A stretch of DNA of 64,000 nucleotides. It comes from Anarhynchus alexandrinus. Lineage: Eukaryota; Chordata; Aves; Charadriiformes; Charadriidae. The translations under genes were made by a program, and so were the position numbers. The DNA lies in assembly GCA_008711295.1 (NCBI GenBank), contig VUYV01000007.1, positions 6,689,214 to 6,753,213 of the forward strand. The letters are read 5' to 3'. A model generated the notes under the pieces. The model did not search any database. It was given only the letters and a program-made list of their open reading frames with translations, and was not told the DNA's origin. This document shows positions 1 to 14,700 of this stretch, piece by piece (the stretch's first letter is position 1; each line of letters begins with the position of its first letter).

Positions 1-3000
1 AGCCTGCGGAGGCTCAGCGGCCAGAAATAACAGCGGGACAGGTACGAGCTGCGAGCATCAGCGTCGGGGTCGGTGACAGCCTGGGGAAAGGAGGAGGAGG
101 TGTCTCTGCACAGCGAGCCCTGGGGGGTTGCAGCTCCGTTTCCTAAAGCAGGGGGTGCGTGCGATCACGTCTGTGCATCTACCTCGATGCCTGAGCTCTA
201 CCTGATTTTAGCAGCCTCAAAAATGCTCAATTCCTGGAAACCTCCTGGAAATAGCATATATAACAATAGAGGCGATGAGGAGGAGGCTGAAGCACATGCT
301 CAACCCCATTACTAGACACCAGAGAATCCACCCATGAGGAAAAGAGGCTTAACAGCTCACAGGGCTTTTTGCCCTCTGAGGTCTCGCTGCCAGCCCTGAG
401 AAAGGCAAAGCAAACGGAGGGGTTTTGGGTCGAGCTGGGTGCTGACAGGAAAGTGGCTCACGCCCGACTTCTCTCTCGACGAGATGTAAATGAGCCGCGA
501 GGCCGCCAGCCCGGCACCCAGCCCGGCACCCTCCGTCACCAGCTCTCACCGAGTCACTTTTTCTGCCAGAATTTCTGATTTTTAAAGCAGGGGCACCCCC
601 GGGCTCAGCGTCCCGCGGTGGGAAACCCAAGAGCTGAAATCTCGATAAGAGCAGCGTGATGCAGATTAACTGATTCCCGGCAGAGGCCAAAGTCCAAATT
701 CAGACCCAGGGCTCATTTTGTCATCGGAGGGGAGGGATCTCATCCCAGGGATGGGGCTCATTCCAGCAGGAAAAGTCCTCCCTGCCTCTTCAGGGAGCCA
801 CAGTCGAGCAAACTAAATATTTATTCAGTGAATTTCGGTTGTCTGTGCACACCGGTTTTGTGCACCGGAGCTCGTTTGTTTAATTTTTCTCTGTTTGCTT
901 TCCAAAATTTGGTCTTAAGCCAGAATCCCTCTTGAAGTCAAGATACGGGAGGGAGGAGATGGTAACTAAAGCACACAATAAATAGCCGCCAAAAGGGCAG
1001 GGGTTACAGGACTGGGGAGGCATTTTCGCAGCTCGTTTCAGTGAAACTCCAAGGTTTTGCCAGCGTATAAAACTGAGAGCAGCTCTCGGCGTTGGGGGGG
1101 GGGGGNATTTTTATTTTTTTTTCTTGCAGCTTTGTGGATTTTCAAAGCTTAAGCACTCGTCTTTCATAGGCAGCGGGGTTATTTCGGAGCCAGATGAAAT
1201 AGCCGCACCTGCAGCCTCAGAAGCTGAAGCGGGTGACGCAAAGATGCTGGTTTGGGGAAGAATTGGGTCTGTCCCCAAACCACCCGGAGAAAAGCTGGTT
1301 GAACGTACAGGGCAGCGGGGCTGGCTGAAAGCACGCCTGACCCCACCAGCATCCTCTTCCGGCCCCCCAAAATAATAAAATGGCTAAAATTGCAGAAAAT
1401 AAAGGAATAGGAAAGAGATGGCCAACCCACAAATATTTCTCATCTCAAGAAAAAACAGCGGTGTGCTAAAGTCAGCTCAGGTTGGGGTGAAGGGTAGAGC
1501 GGCGGGTCCATAGGCCACCACGGTCACGATTACCGGAAAGCCAGGATTGCCACGTCGTGCCCAGCTGATGGCCCAGGCTGGACGTGAACATTTACAGCGT
1601 GCCAATAAAAGAGAAAACGAACGTTACGATTCATTCCCGTCTTCCTGTTTTAAAATCTGGCCCTGCCCTGAACATCAGGTCACCTCTCTGGCAGGACCTC
1701 AGCATCCATCAGTGACGGCCACGCAAATCGAGAGCGAATTATTAAATTCACTGGGTTCATTTCCAGCCTTACCTCCACCGGTCGTCCTCCGGGGACGATA
1801 AGGCATGTGATATCTCAAGGACGGGGTCATGATGCATCAGCTCCTGCTGAATGACTCCTGGTTGTTTGGAGATGAATGAAATCATGGCGGCGCAAGGCGA
1901 TAACCAGCGCGAGCAGCTCCGGATGATTCAGCCTTTCGGCAAACAAACCTTCACGCACGGGCAAGGTTTTCATCGGTCCTGCACTTGGGGTCGATGCTGC
2001 TGTGCAAAAAATGCTCCGTTGGCTGCAGTCATCTTTTCTAGCATTTCTATTATTTCTCACTTTAGAAATAGGATGCTATAAACTCTATCGGTTTCATAAA
2101 AATTAGGGTGAAATCCTCAGTTTTCCACTATCGTGCTTAAGTGTTTAAACTACTCAAGAGACAAAGTTAGGAGGGCGGACCAGAAAAGACACGGCAGCCC
2201 ATGCAGCAATGAGCACAGCCACCTCCTTTCCTCCAGCAGCAGTAATTGATGCTGTCGCTTTACTACAAATTTGAAATAATTTCTGAACAAGGCAAAAAAC
2301 AACAAGGCAAGGTTTTGCTTTCATGCTCCTGCTTTTACACGGAGGGCTGCAAACCTGCAGCGTTAGACCCCTACGTTGAAAGGCAGTTTCAGACTCACGG
2401 CAATAAGAGCTCCGAGCCAGGAGGGATGCCAGCAAACCAGCCCAGACAGACGCCTGACTGCTACTCAAAACCCTTCTGCAACAACAGCTCTTGGCTTTCT
2501 GGCTCATCCTCGGGGTGAGAAGAAACTTCACCCAGAAAGGCTGAGAGGGGGAAAATTAAGAAGGTGGGTTTCTCCATTCACAACCGCCCTGCAGCACATC
2601 TTCCAGCGCTTTTTCCAAACACCCCAAACCATCGCCCTCCTTGAAAACCAATTTCCCCCAACCCATCACTACTGTATATTTCATCCGAGGACGCAGCCCC
2701 CAGGCAGAAAGGCTGCACAGCCCGAGGAAGGGGTTTCCGAGGGGTGGCTGACAGCTGTCCCGCATGGCTCGCACCGATCCTGCCCCGCTCCACGCCACAG
2801 TTCAGCTGGGGCTCGATGTTTCTCCTGGGGGAGTTGCATACCGTGACTTTGACTGCCCGGCACGGCAACCTGTAAAGCCCCTTGGTTTCTCACAACCCAC
2901 GGCGAGGCTATTATTATACCAGAATTTCCAGTCTCTTGTAAAGACCGAGAGTTTCCCACATCCACCCCGAGGGCAGAGCCATACAGGCTGGGCACAGCAG

Positions 3001-6000
3001 GTTCGTTTTCCCCACGTGCTTGGCCTGACGCTGGCTTCCTGAGTTGTCTCAGCCCCATGAAAGGAGACTCAGCACTGTCGCTTGCCGCGGCCAGGAAAGA
3101 GGAACCAAGGCATCACCGTGCACCGGAGATGCTCTCAGGCTCATCAGGAGGAACCCAGGAGATGCCCCCTTTCCCAGAAACAACCAGTGTCACGTCCTGC
3201 CCAACAGGGATGACTCCCTCTCTCCTATCCCCTCCCCTCTCCGCATAGTCCACCCCTTGGCCATCACTTCATAGGGGCTGGCCACCACAGCCATGAGCGG
3301 GTTAAGGGTGTTAAAGATGTCCATGGAGAAGAACTGTGCTAGGGACTATGACCCACGACATTGCAGGCATAACCTGTGGTCTGGGCTGTCCCTCGGCCAC
3401 TGTTTTTTGGGTTCAGCACAGCAAGATTCATCTGGCAGGCTTGCTGCTTCCTCTCCCAGAGATCTATTGACTGATGTTGGGTGTAGGACCTGGGCTGGGT
3501 GGACATTTGGCAGGCCTTGGTATGGCAGACTTCTCTGTTGACTTCCTTCCACCAGCTCCTCCTTTGCTGCCTCAGTAATGGATCTTTCCCTCCATCCATC
3601 CTCATCCCTCACTTTCCCCCTCTTTTTGATCTCCTGCTTGGTGGTGAACACCACAGCCCGCCTTCCCCACCTTCCCAACCACGAGACTCCTTCCTCCAGG
3701 CTCTCCTTGCCCTTGCTGGTGGCACCATGAAGAAACATTTCCCACTGCTTTTTCCTTCCTTGCTTTAAATGCAGCCAATTGGTCCCTGCCCTCCTCCACC
3801 TGAAAGCACACTGCACCAGGAGACAGAGCTGTGAGGCTTTGACCATTTCCTTGTGGAATAGGTCTCTTCCAGACCTCAGCGGCACCCCAGGGAAGGACAG
3901 GAGGTTGCAGTGGTGGTGAGGACTTAGGAGCAAACAGAGAAAAACCCAGAGCAGGAACTTGGGTAGAAACAGCAAAGCAAACTGGCAAATTCTAAATATT
4001 TGGGACTTTTATGAAAGAGATGTCCAGAACCTCCTCCAAAATAAAACCAGACTATCTTTTCTGGCAATAGGTGTAAAAACATTCCCCAGACTGACCCCTC
4101 TCACTATTTTCTAGCCGTGCTTGCTGGGAAGACCAACCTGCAGACACACTGCCTGTTGTGCCCTGCGGACGTGTCCATGAGCCAGATTTATCTCGGGGAG
4201 AAGTGGTTACTTCTGAAGAGAAATACAGAACAGAAAGATCCAGACGAGGGAATCACTTGTTTCGAACCACCGTGCTGCTTCCACATACCTCGGTCCCTCC
4301 ACCCCAACGCCTGCCCCGGGGGCTGCAGCGCCTGGCTGAGGGGGGACCCGCTCTGCCATCACTGTGCGAAAAATGGGGAAACGCTGATTTTGGTAGGAAC
4401 CTTACCAGGAGCCTCAAGAAGTTACGGGTCCCAGGGTGGATCTGCATGGCATTTTCCTAAGCTGCAAGGCTAGGCAGGGAATGGGGCTGTTGGATGCTGG
4501 AGGAGACCAGGGTTGAACAAGGAGAAGGGCATCCTTGGATTAACCAGTGAAGGTGACTTTGCTGACATGGAGAGACCAAGGTGATGCCTCTGGACATGGC
4601 CGCTGCAGTGTGGCATGGATGGAGACCTAGCTCTGGCGCACCAAGGCATCTGATGTCAAGGAAACGAGTCTTTACTTTACGGCCCCGGTGAGCACACAGG
4701 TTATTACCTGATTACAACCCCCGTTTCTGAGCTGGAGCTCAGTACCAAGCTAAGAAGAGGTAGATGCAATCCCCCATCACAGCCAGATCCAAGCGCCACG
4801 TCCCGATCAGCTGGAGGCTGCCCTGCCACTGCTGTTTAAGGGCCATCACTGACCTCACCCTCCAGGTGTTGCTCCACACACCTCTCCCTGCCCAAATACA
4901 ACGTCCCTGCGAGCATCTGCATGGCACAGCTGCCTCTCGCGGCGCTCGGCTTGCGGGTGAGGGCAAACAGAAGTCCCGTCCACACGCTTTGCTCCCCAGT
5001 GTAATGGAGACCGTCGCTGCCATCCGCTCTCCCTCAGCCTTGAGTTACAAGATACAGGCTACGGGGGTTTTTTTTATGGTAGGTGAGCTCACGATTTGGC
5101 TCAGCAACACCCAGTCCTACAGCAGAAAACAGCAGATATGTGAAAGCAGTGCAGGATCCATGGCGGCAGCTCCCACACCTGTGCACCTTCCCCCAGCAAC
5201 TTCTTTCTTGGCTCATTGTAGGAGATGAATTGGGGCAAAACTCCCTTGGAAGCCCATGGGAAGAAGAACCTGGGAGCATAGCACGCTTGAGATCAATATT
5301 ATTGAAATCCGCGGCCTACTTGCTCCAAAACTCAAAACCGCGTTATCATTTGTGGTTCCCTGTAAAACATCCAGCACAAGTAAGGAATTTTTACAGAAGC
5401 GATGAGAATTATAGTCTCAGCAAGAACTGGAGCAACTCTTCTGAACATCCAGCTACTCTAACACATTAGGGGGGAAAAAAGAAGGAAAAGGAACGTTTCT
5501 CCAGCTTGGAGTACTTTTTAAATTGCCACGTTACAAAGATCTCTTTGTGCAACAGCCTGAAACGCCCTTTTGCTTCTTCCCACTTCCATAAGCGTTTTAG
5601 GGCTGAGTCCAAGCTCTTCCGTGGTACTCTTCTGATGAGCAACAGAGGCCCAGGTTACCTGGTGTCTGGGTGGGTTGTGACACACAAAATGCTATCTGAC
5701 TGTATTTTATGGTTCCAGCCACTTCGGTGCATCAGGGTGTTTGCGTTATTGCAAGCAAATTGCGTGCACCAAAAATAGGCTCAGAGCAGGACACAACATC
5801 TAGGTGCATGCAAACTCGGGGGGAAGGGAGGGGATTTCAGCCTGGACCTTGGTTTCACAGACTCGGTCTCATAATAAACCCAAAGGTCTGACAAAACAAA
5901 ACAAGTATTGCCATATTTCTTCTCGTCCCTGTGTATTTTTGCAGCTGTGGCTTGGGTGGAGCCTGTTTTCATGACCTCGTATCTGGTGTTACAGCAAAGA

Positions 6001-9000
6001 CTCACAGGAGGAAGAGGTCATCAGAAAAATAAGTGGCTGTCGTGCTTGCTGGAGCTCGGGATCTCCTTTCCTCTGCGTGAGACATTTCTGCAGCCAAGTC
6101 TCACTTGAGGAAACTGGCAGGTTGGCTGCCTCCCCGGGCTCAGATCCTGTGACTTCAGCCTCCTCGCCCTCGGCTCTTTCCACCACCTCCTCTTCCTTCT
6201 TCTCGGCCAGCCCTGGCAGAGCTGAGGTGCCCAGAGCTGATGAGACGCCTTCAGACCATCCCTCCCCTCCCATTGCCTGCCACAGGTCTGACTTTATGAG
6301 AAGTGTGGTATCATGCATGAACCAAGTCCCACCAGCCGTGTATGGTGACCATCCAAAACAAGCATGAGTTGGAAGTGCCACATAACACCAGTTTGAGCAC
6401 AGAGCAGTCTCACCTCACACAACAGCGTACATCCTTTGAGCCCCACCAAAGACAACTCTAGGTGGGTTGTCCTGCCAGGCTTCCTTCACAAGGCGTCACT
6501 GAGGTGTCCTTGGTGTTAAGACCAGTCAAGGGGGTACAAACCCCTTGGAGAGGGAGGTACAAACCCCCATGCAGCTCTCCTGTGTTCCTGAGGGCAGGGA
6601 GGAGATATCCTGCTGCTGGTGACCATGCGAAGGAGGGTGCTTCCCATATTACAACACGCTCACAAGAAGAACCCAGAGATGCTCGTCGTGGACAGGCTGC
6701 TGTGCTGAAATGGGGCATTGAGCAATCAAACCAGTTGAAAACCCTGGTGTCTAGAAATAAAAAGTGACTGTTTGTTTTCTAACGCCTATAGGGGCTGGTG
6801 GGGGCCCACAGCAAGCGGCAGCAGGTTGGAGGAAGCAGCTGTAGCTGGTTTATGCTGTATTCCTGAGCAGTTCAACTGTGAGCTGGGACCTGCGATCGAC
6901 TTGTGGTTGTCTCTCTGTGCAGAGCACTCGGCCTCCAGACCTGGATGGAGATGGCTGCAGAGCTTTTCCTGTTTCTCCAGGTTGGGATGGGCTAAATCTC
7001 AGGAACTTTAGCTGGACTGGAGCTCTGGATCCAAACATCACCTTCCTTTTCCTCAGTCCAATGAGCATACAGGAGATTTGTCACCAGGTATCTCCTCACA
7101 CTGTATTTCAAGCATATAGTAGGGATGGGTAGAAGCTGATTGTCATCGTAGACACTGAATTATACTCTTGAAGCCACATGCAGTCGTCCTTTTTGCATTT
7201 GTTGAAGGGCACATCATGGGAAACTACCAAAGCCCATTAAGGAACAAGACATATAACACTTCAGGATATAACCAGGCTCATTTTCTCTGAAGGAAAATGC
7301 TTCCCAGTGGCAAAACCGTCTTCCAGCTGTGACAAATCTCAGGAATAAGGTTAGCTTTGAACCCAAATAACACCCCAAGTCAGTGAGCAAAACAGCAGGT
7401 GGGGGCTGCAATGTCTATCAAGTCCTTTGCAGCTCCTAGAAATCGAAGCGTTCCAGTGTACACCATGGAGTAGATGTCTTTATGTTGGAAGACCTTACAG
7501 AAAGGGTCAACAGAAAATTCCCCCACATTGTCTGTCCTGGCCGATTGGGTAAGCACACTGCTGCTTCCCGAACACGCTTGAGGAGAAGCATGCAAGGAAA
7601 GATGAGTCTTCCTCCATGGAAGCAAAGCTCCTCTCTCCTTCCCATGTGAAACTTTCACTCTGCCCTTCTCCTGAAGGCAGGAGTTTAGCATGGGTGTCTC
7701 CCAGAAAGGACCTTCCTGTGTCTGCAGGGATTGCAGCCCTCTCCAGACGAGCAGCAGGACCTGGTACCTGGGTTGGCCTTCGCAGGAAGCAAGGAAATAT
7801 TTCCACATCAGGTGGAAGTTTGATGGCATTGCTGCTCCAATTCAAACGCATGCTCAAGGTGTAGGAAACCACATTTGGACAAGCAGCAAGCATTTTGGGG
7901 AGGACAGCCTTGGAGCTTCTCATTCATGCCACCCGCAATCCTGCTACACCAGTGGGGACCATTCATCGCAGTGGATGCAGCCTATGCCACGTATGCTATA
8001 TGCAGTGGGTACTGCACCCCTGGGATTTGGGAATGGGACCCTCAACTGAAGACATGGGCCACTGTTCAGACTTGCCAACACATGAGCCATTGACAAAGAA
8101 GAGCCGACACCAGGCGCCAAGGTTTCACTTCAGTGAGGCCATAGAGAAGAACCCAAGTGAACAGAAACCAACGAAAGTATTTGAGTCCCCGATCACCCAA
8201 AACCACTAAGATTTCGCGCAGCTGCACCGAGCAGCTCACCGGAGCTGCTGGAGGCCAGGCAAGGTGCAGGGACGGGTGTCCAAGATGCAGGTACTGCCTC
8301 TGGGTCAGGGTGCTCCTGGACATCACCAGCACCAGCTCCCTTAATGCAAACTGGCACAGTTACCTCAAAACCTGCTCCCATCTGACGGAGCATCTGGTTT
8401 TTTGTCTGTGAGTGAGCATCGGCCTCAGGCGCTTCTCTGGTGTTGGATTTTGGGGGTGGGACAAAGCTGGGGAAGTCCAGCTTGGGCCAGACATTAGGCA
8501 CAAACCCAACTGTGAGTCCTACCTGGGCCCTGAGGAAAAAGGAGACCCCTGCCCACAATCACATACCGCACTGCTTTATCCTTCTTGCATCCCACCTCTG
8601 CCATAAGACCGTATCCCACAGTTTCCTTCCCAGTCCATCCACACCCATCAGTTGTCTTGGAAGCCGTTCAGGACAGGAGCTGTGCTGCATGGTCCCAAAC
8701 CAAGCTCTGGGCTCCAAGGCACAATGGTAACACTAAAAATAAACGGTGCAACTGGGTCCAATAAAAGGTACCTCTGCTCCCCACCGCTCTTCCGCGGTCT
8801 TGGGGTGGAAATTGAAAGAGCCCTGAATACGTAGCAGGTGGCTCCAGGCAAGCACAAGATGGTGGTTTCTGAGGAAGGACTTGCACCAGGACATCTGGGG
8901 AAACCGCAAATGGTGTTTATGGTGTCCCAGCCTGCGGCCCATCATGTGTTTCACAAGTGGGCACGTGTTGTTCCAGCACAGACCGCAGTGGGTGCCTTGC

Positions 9001-10704
9001 TCCCACCTCCCCTCCGCCAGCCCCCCCCTCCAGGCACCTCACCCACTGGGAGGTGAGTCTGCCTCAGGCTCTGAGGGAGCACCGAGGACTGGAACAGGAT
9101 TAAATCCCAAGGGGGACACCATGACGGTCCTCAGCAGGAGCAGGGAAAAGCTGGGGGTGAATGCCGATGGCACCTGCACTGTGCAATCCCCACCTCCATG
9201 ACCAAGCATCCCATAGGAGCTTACAGGAGTTGGGGACTTCATTGCACCTAGGACCCCGGTGCAGCCTCAGAAATCTTAGTCTGCAGCCATCTCTGCTCAC
9301 AAGCACCAAAGTCGGATGCCGTAATGCCTGCAAGGGATGCGCGCAAAGGCACAGACAGGACTACAGCATCCCACCAACACGGCTGGGGCATGGAGAACAA
9401 CTTGGCCATAGAGTGGGGAGCTCATGGCATAAATTGCTTGGGATGCAGGGCCTCCCTTAATCCTACTGTATAACCACAAAGTTTCAGCTGGGTCTCCCAT
9501 CTCAGAGCACGTTTTGGGTGCTATAATTTGTGCATTGTCCACTGTACACCTACTGCTCTTTGGGACAGAGGCTGTAACTGCTTACCCTGGAGGGATGCAG
9601 GGGGGTCAGCTTAAGATCCCACAAGAGCTGAACATTTAATTATTTTAGGGAGGCTTTGTTGGAAACACCAAGTTACTCGCCTCAAAACAGCCAGCAATCC
9701 TGCCAACAGAACCACCTCCCAGCAGAAGTGAGCTGAGGTCAGCTCAACCCAGGTCAGGGTCCTCATAACTTAACCGTGATTGATGAAGGTGTCTATTGTT
9801 AATGAAAAGGTAGATCAGCAAAGAGGGGCCGATCTGCTTTGATACCCAAACAGGAAGGGCAGCTTTGCATCCATCTCCTCAGCATCTCCCAAGGATACTC
9901 AGCCTCCAGCTGCCTGGATCTCCAGGCACCCCCTGGTTCACAAGTGCCTACATCTCCAGTATCTTGCATACCAGGGTCACTCCATGATGGCTGGATTTCC
10001 CTATCTGCACCACTTGGCAGGTCCGAGCCAGAGGCTGCTGCGGGGAAGGAGCTGGAGTTTGTTTGTCCTTCACAGTGGACAAAGCAACAGATCAGACATG
10101 GTCCTCACAGCCTTCCAGAGCCTCTTGATGTTTTGCCCTCAGACACAAGCTCGAGATGAAGGCAGGTGAGGGTGCAGACGCTCAGCCTCTCCTGCTGCAA
10201 CGCTGACCTCATTGTTTCATTGAGGCAGATGCTCCCTTTTTGCTCTTGGTTCTCCCCAAACACTGCCCACCTCCACTAGACCAGGCCCCATGAGAAAGGT
10301 GGATGGAGAAGACAGCAGGGAAAGGCTCCACCAGGCAATGAAGGGGGAAGGAACTACAGTATAGCAGGACCATAAATAACTGCCCATCACACCCACCCAA
10401 TCCTCATCCCATAACCTTGAAGCATCAGAGCTCTGGTCAATGCTGTGGCAGATGAGGAATGACTTATCTTCATGCTCCCTGGAATGAAGGCCCTACAAGT
10501 GATGCCCTTCTCCTCCCTCCATCATATTACAGCATTTTGGCTCACTTCTCTCCTGCCCCAGAGATGAAGCCAGGCAGTTACGGAGGAGAGAGGTGACAGC
10601 AGAGGCTTAACTCAGACCCCACCGCAGGACAAGAGCAAGTCAGAGATACCAGGCTCTCCCCACCAGGTTTGAGACCCAACCCAACCAAAAACCACATTGC
10701 AAGA
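1..10704. other. Intergenic DNA downstream of IRF8
   Basis: I see no gene here. The open frames on both strands are short (up to about 210 codons), lack recognisable domains, and do not join through good splice sites into anything I know. A G homopolymer at 1094-1105 ends in an N at 1106. In known vertebrate gene order this side of IRF8 leads into a long regulatory interval, so enhancers may be present, but no motif cluster was convincing enough to name. Confidence 0.6.
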
Positions 10705-10724
10705 GAAATACAAAATATAGCACT

Positions 10725-10730
10725 TTTAAT
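10725..10730 (-). terminator. IRF8: IRF8 polyadenylation signal (ATTAAA)
   Basis: The minus strand reads ATTAAA here, followed downstream (10720 down to about 10670) by a T/GT-rich stretch of the kind that promotes cleavage. It lies about 1 kb past the IRF8 stop codon at 11724, giving a 3' UTR of roughly 1 kb that is much more AT-rich than the flanking DNA. No minus-strand AATAAA was found between the stop and this point. Confidence 0.55.
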
Positions 10731-11723
10731 TGCAGGAAGATAAAAAAAATTACCAAAAAAAATTAATAAACCTCAGGCATAAAATAAATAGGCAGCTTAG
10801 TAGCACACACACACGTGCAGTCCTGGTTCGTGTCAGCTGCAAGGCACAAGCCCCGTGCCCAAGCAGCTCCCCGGTGCTGGGCGCACACACGGAGCGTGTT
10901 AATGAGGATTCACACATGGATGCCGCTGCCTGGTCACGCTTGGGAGAGACCAACACATGTATTTGTGCGGGTGAAGCCAACCTATTCACGCTATGCTGCG
11001 ATCTTTAAAATTAAAGATACTATATATATTTATATAAACTCTGTCTCTAGTTAGGAAAAAAGATTCCTAAGTTCTTATATTCAACATTTACACGCATAAT
11101 CTCTGCGCTGCTTTCCAAGTTTCAAAATACTTTGGTAGATAGACATATAAACATTATAGCAAAAATAAAAAGGAATTTGAGACGGTTCTCCTTGGAAGGT
11201 ATATCCTATCCTCCATCAGCAGGACTTTTTAGGGGGGAAATGATTTTTTGGAAAGAATTTCCAACATTTGATGATTTTAAGGCTTTTCCAAGAGTCACTT
11301 CTGACCAAATTGCTATTCTCAGCAAGGTTCGAGTCACAGACCACTGGGGCAGGTCACTACAGCTGTTGATTTTCGGTTCTGCTTGACTGGCCATCAAGAA
11401 AGGCAACACAGAGCACTGCCAGCCCTGACCTTCCCACACAGCTCAGACGCTCCCTCCTTCCCCTGCCATTAGCTATAGACAACCCCACCACATGGCCTAC
11501 CCTGCTTGGTACGTTTTTATCAGTAAAGTGTCTGTAGGACACACACTGAGCATCCAACCTACTTGGTCATGCGATTTTTTTACTGCTCTATTTATATAGA
11601 CTCTGGACTGGAAACAGCAAAGAACAAAAACCAACTTTCCAAAAGGGGAATTTAGGCACTAACAGAACCAAACTGGGTCTACATCAACCCAGACCACCAC
11701 GCTATGTCTGCAGAGAAGGAGGC

Positions 11724-14700
11724 TCAGACTGCAATCTGTTGGTTTTCTCTGAAGAGCGGCCGCTGGTGCGTCGCGCAGATGTCCTGGAAGATCCTGTACA
11801 CCTGGTCATGCTGCGTCTCATCAGCTACGGGGAGCATGGGGCTGCTGCTGCAGGTCTTCCCAGCCTCCTCCACCATCTGCCTGACACACAGCTGCTCCAC
11901 CTACGCAAAAAGAAAAGTCATGAAGACACTGAATGAAGTGGAACCTCTTCGGGCATCTCCTACTGCTGCCATCCACCCCTACCAGCCCACAAAGCAGGGA
12001 ATGGGGTGGGAGAGACACAGCAGAGCAGTTGTGCCCAACAGACCCAGCTAGCCAGGTCCAGCCAGGCCAACAGGTCCAAATCCACAAGCCATGTTGGCAC
12101 AAGCACCTCTAGGACAGAAGGAGCAGTCACAAGAGCTCCTCTCCCAGCAGAATTATAGGGAGTTGAGGACAAGCTGCAGGATGTCCCAGCACATGCAGAG
12201 TGACCCTCTAGTGAAGACACCCAAGGCAAGAAGACGTGACCAGGTCAGAAAGTTGTGCAGGGAGGTGTAGGACCAGTCTCTGCACTTGTAAAATCCCCTC
12301 CAGGACCTCACAGACTTGGTATGTGTCCACTTGCCTAAGGGTGGATGCAACACCCTCCCTGTAGCCTCCATGCCACGTCCCTGCTGCTGCAGCCTTGTTG
12401 GCTCAAGGCGGTCCCACACTGGGTGCAGGCTCCAGAAACACCCTATACATTGCCCCAAAGCTTTGGGCTCCCAGACTTGCTTCAACTTCTCCAGGGAGAC
12501 ATTTCTGGCCAGAGCCATGGGGATTGCCCCTCTCATCCCATCCTCTCCTTCACACACCTCCTTCACCCTCCCAAGCATTTCCTAGCCCCGTTGCTGTCCA
12601 CCATGGCTGTTCACCACATCTGTTGGCTGCTTGGCTTGAGGCCATCCCTTAACACAATCATTCCAGGTATTTATTCCCTTCTTTCCCACAGGAGAGGCCC
12701 CAGTGCCAATAAGCAGGAACGGGAGGAAGAGAACAGGTTTCCTAGCAGTTTAGAAGAGCTTTCGCCATTTGGGAGCTTTGTTTGCAAACATGACCTACCC
12801 AGATAAAGGAGTCTGACAAGCAACAGCCCAAGCACCTCTCAGGAGGCTGTGGATAAGCCAATACTCATGCCACACCTGCCACCCAACCAACTCAGGCACC
12901 CCAGTGGTCTGTGGCTCCTGGGGTTGAAGCTAGAGCCCTGCTTGTGGGGGGAAAAGAGCAATATGGTCTGGACAAGAGGTGGAAATTCAGCAGCAGAGCT
13001 CCAAAGGGCAGCCTTCCATACCTGGACAAGGATGAGCTTACACCGCAGTGGCACCGCATCCGGGAACTCCTCTCCAAAGCACAGCATGACTCTGGTGTCT
13101 GGGAAGCGGCCCTGGTTGTTGTAATACTGCTGCAACTCTGCAAGGAGAGGGGCACAGTTGGATGCTGCCTGCCACAAGCTGCCAGCCATTGCTACGCAGC
13201 TTCAGGATCAAGCACCCTGCCATGGAAGAAAGCTGTGGGCTCAAGAGAAGGCAGCTTTGCTGTGCAGAGCCTCCAACCAGGAGGAGTTTGGTAGTGACAC
13301 AAGACACCAGGTTATTCCTTCCTAGATCTGGTAGCATCAGCTACTCATCCAGAGCACTTGAGTAACCCATCAGTGATGGACAGTGAGGACTCCAAAGTGC
13401 TCCAAGGCCAAGGGCTCCACCCTTTCAACCCCACCAAGCAGATAAAGAGAAAGAGGGAAATGCTCCTACAAACCTCTGAAGAACAAGTTGGTGTCAAAGA
13501 TCTTCACCACCTCATCCCGGTCCAGTTTGTTGGGCCTGTCCTTGTAGACCATGCCGTTCCCGCTCCAGAAGACCCTGCCCTGGCACAGCCTCTTGATGAA
13601 GATGCCCTGCCTGTTGCTGTGCAGCAGGACACCCCTCTCCAGGTGCCCAAAGAGCTTCTTGGTGATCTGCTTCTGGCGGTCATTCTGGATGGTGTCAGCT
13701 GAGGGGAAACGCACGTGCTCCAGGGCATCTGGGGCATACAGCTTCTCGCCATGGCTGGAGGGCTGGCTGAGTGAGATCCGACAGCCCTCAGTGCACGAAG
13801 TGGTGATGTGGCCCACCAGCCTCCCACTGTAGTAGAAGTTGATGACCATCTGGGAGTAACCTGGGAGGGAATGGGCACATATACCACCCATCAGGAGAAG
13901 ACAAACCCTGCCTGCTCTTCACTGTGATGCCCAAGCTCCATAACAGCAGCAAAATTTCCTGAAAGCAAGTCTCGCTTGATGGAGGAGACCTACTTGGTAG
14001 AGGACATCTCCTCTAGCACTCAGCCTGGTAGCAGCACTGATCAGCAAGAGCTCCCAACACTGAACCCCTTCCCTCCTGCCTTTGCTCCACACTACCCTTG
14101 CTGCGGACAGATGCCCCCATGCTAAAGGCATGGCTGATACCACCATCCCTGGGCAGCCCCCCATGCCAGGGCCATGGCCACAGGACAACAGGCAGGATGC
14201 GTCCCTGCTCAGCATGCAAACCCTGTGGACGCTCAGGAGGGCACAGGACCTCCCAAGCCAAGAGCAAAGCCTCCCCCAAGGCACGGAGCAGAGGCAGAGC
14301 CACCTTCTGCCACCACACACTCAAGGATGAGCCCCAGAGGGGCTTTTGATGGCCACAGTCCACAACCGAGCAGGGGAGGTGCCTTACCCGAATGATGCTG
14401 CTCATAGCCAGAGTATCCGTTCATCAGGGGCAACGCTGCAAGAAGACAGAAAGAGTTGTGCCTCTGTGCCCAGCTCTCAGACACCGATCCCTCCTTCTCC
14501 CCTCCACCAGCCCCCCCAGTTTTCTCTCCCAGGCACATCAGGCTTCCCAGCTCCCACACAGGAGATGCCAGAAAAACACTCCCAGGTGGATTTAATCTTG
14601 TGCAATACACTCTTGGGTGCCTGCTACCAACCAGTGTTCGTAATTGGTACTTTAAACATTCTTAATAAGGAAGATAAAATACAACCGTTGTCTATTATCT

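Noticed and set aside
4117..4473. 118-codon cysteine-rich open frame in the intergenic region
   Set aside because: No domain, no signal peptide, no splice or promoter support, and an overlapping frame of equal length exists.
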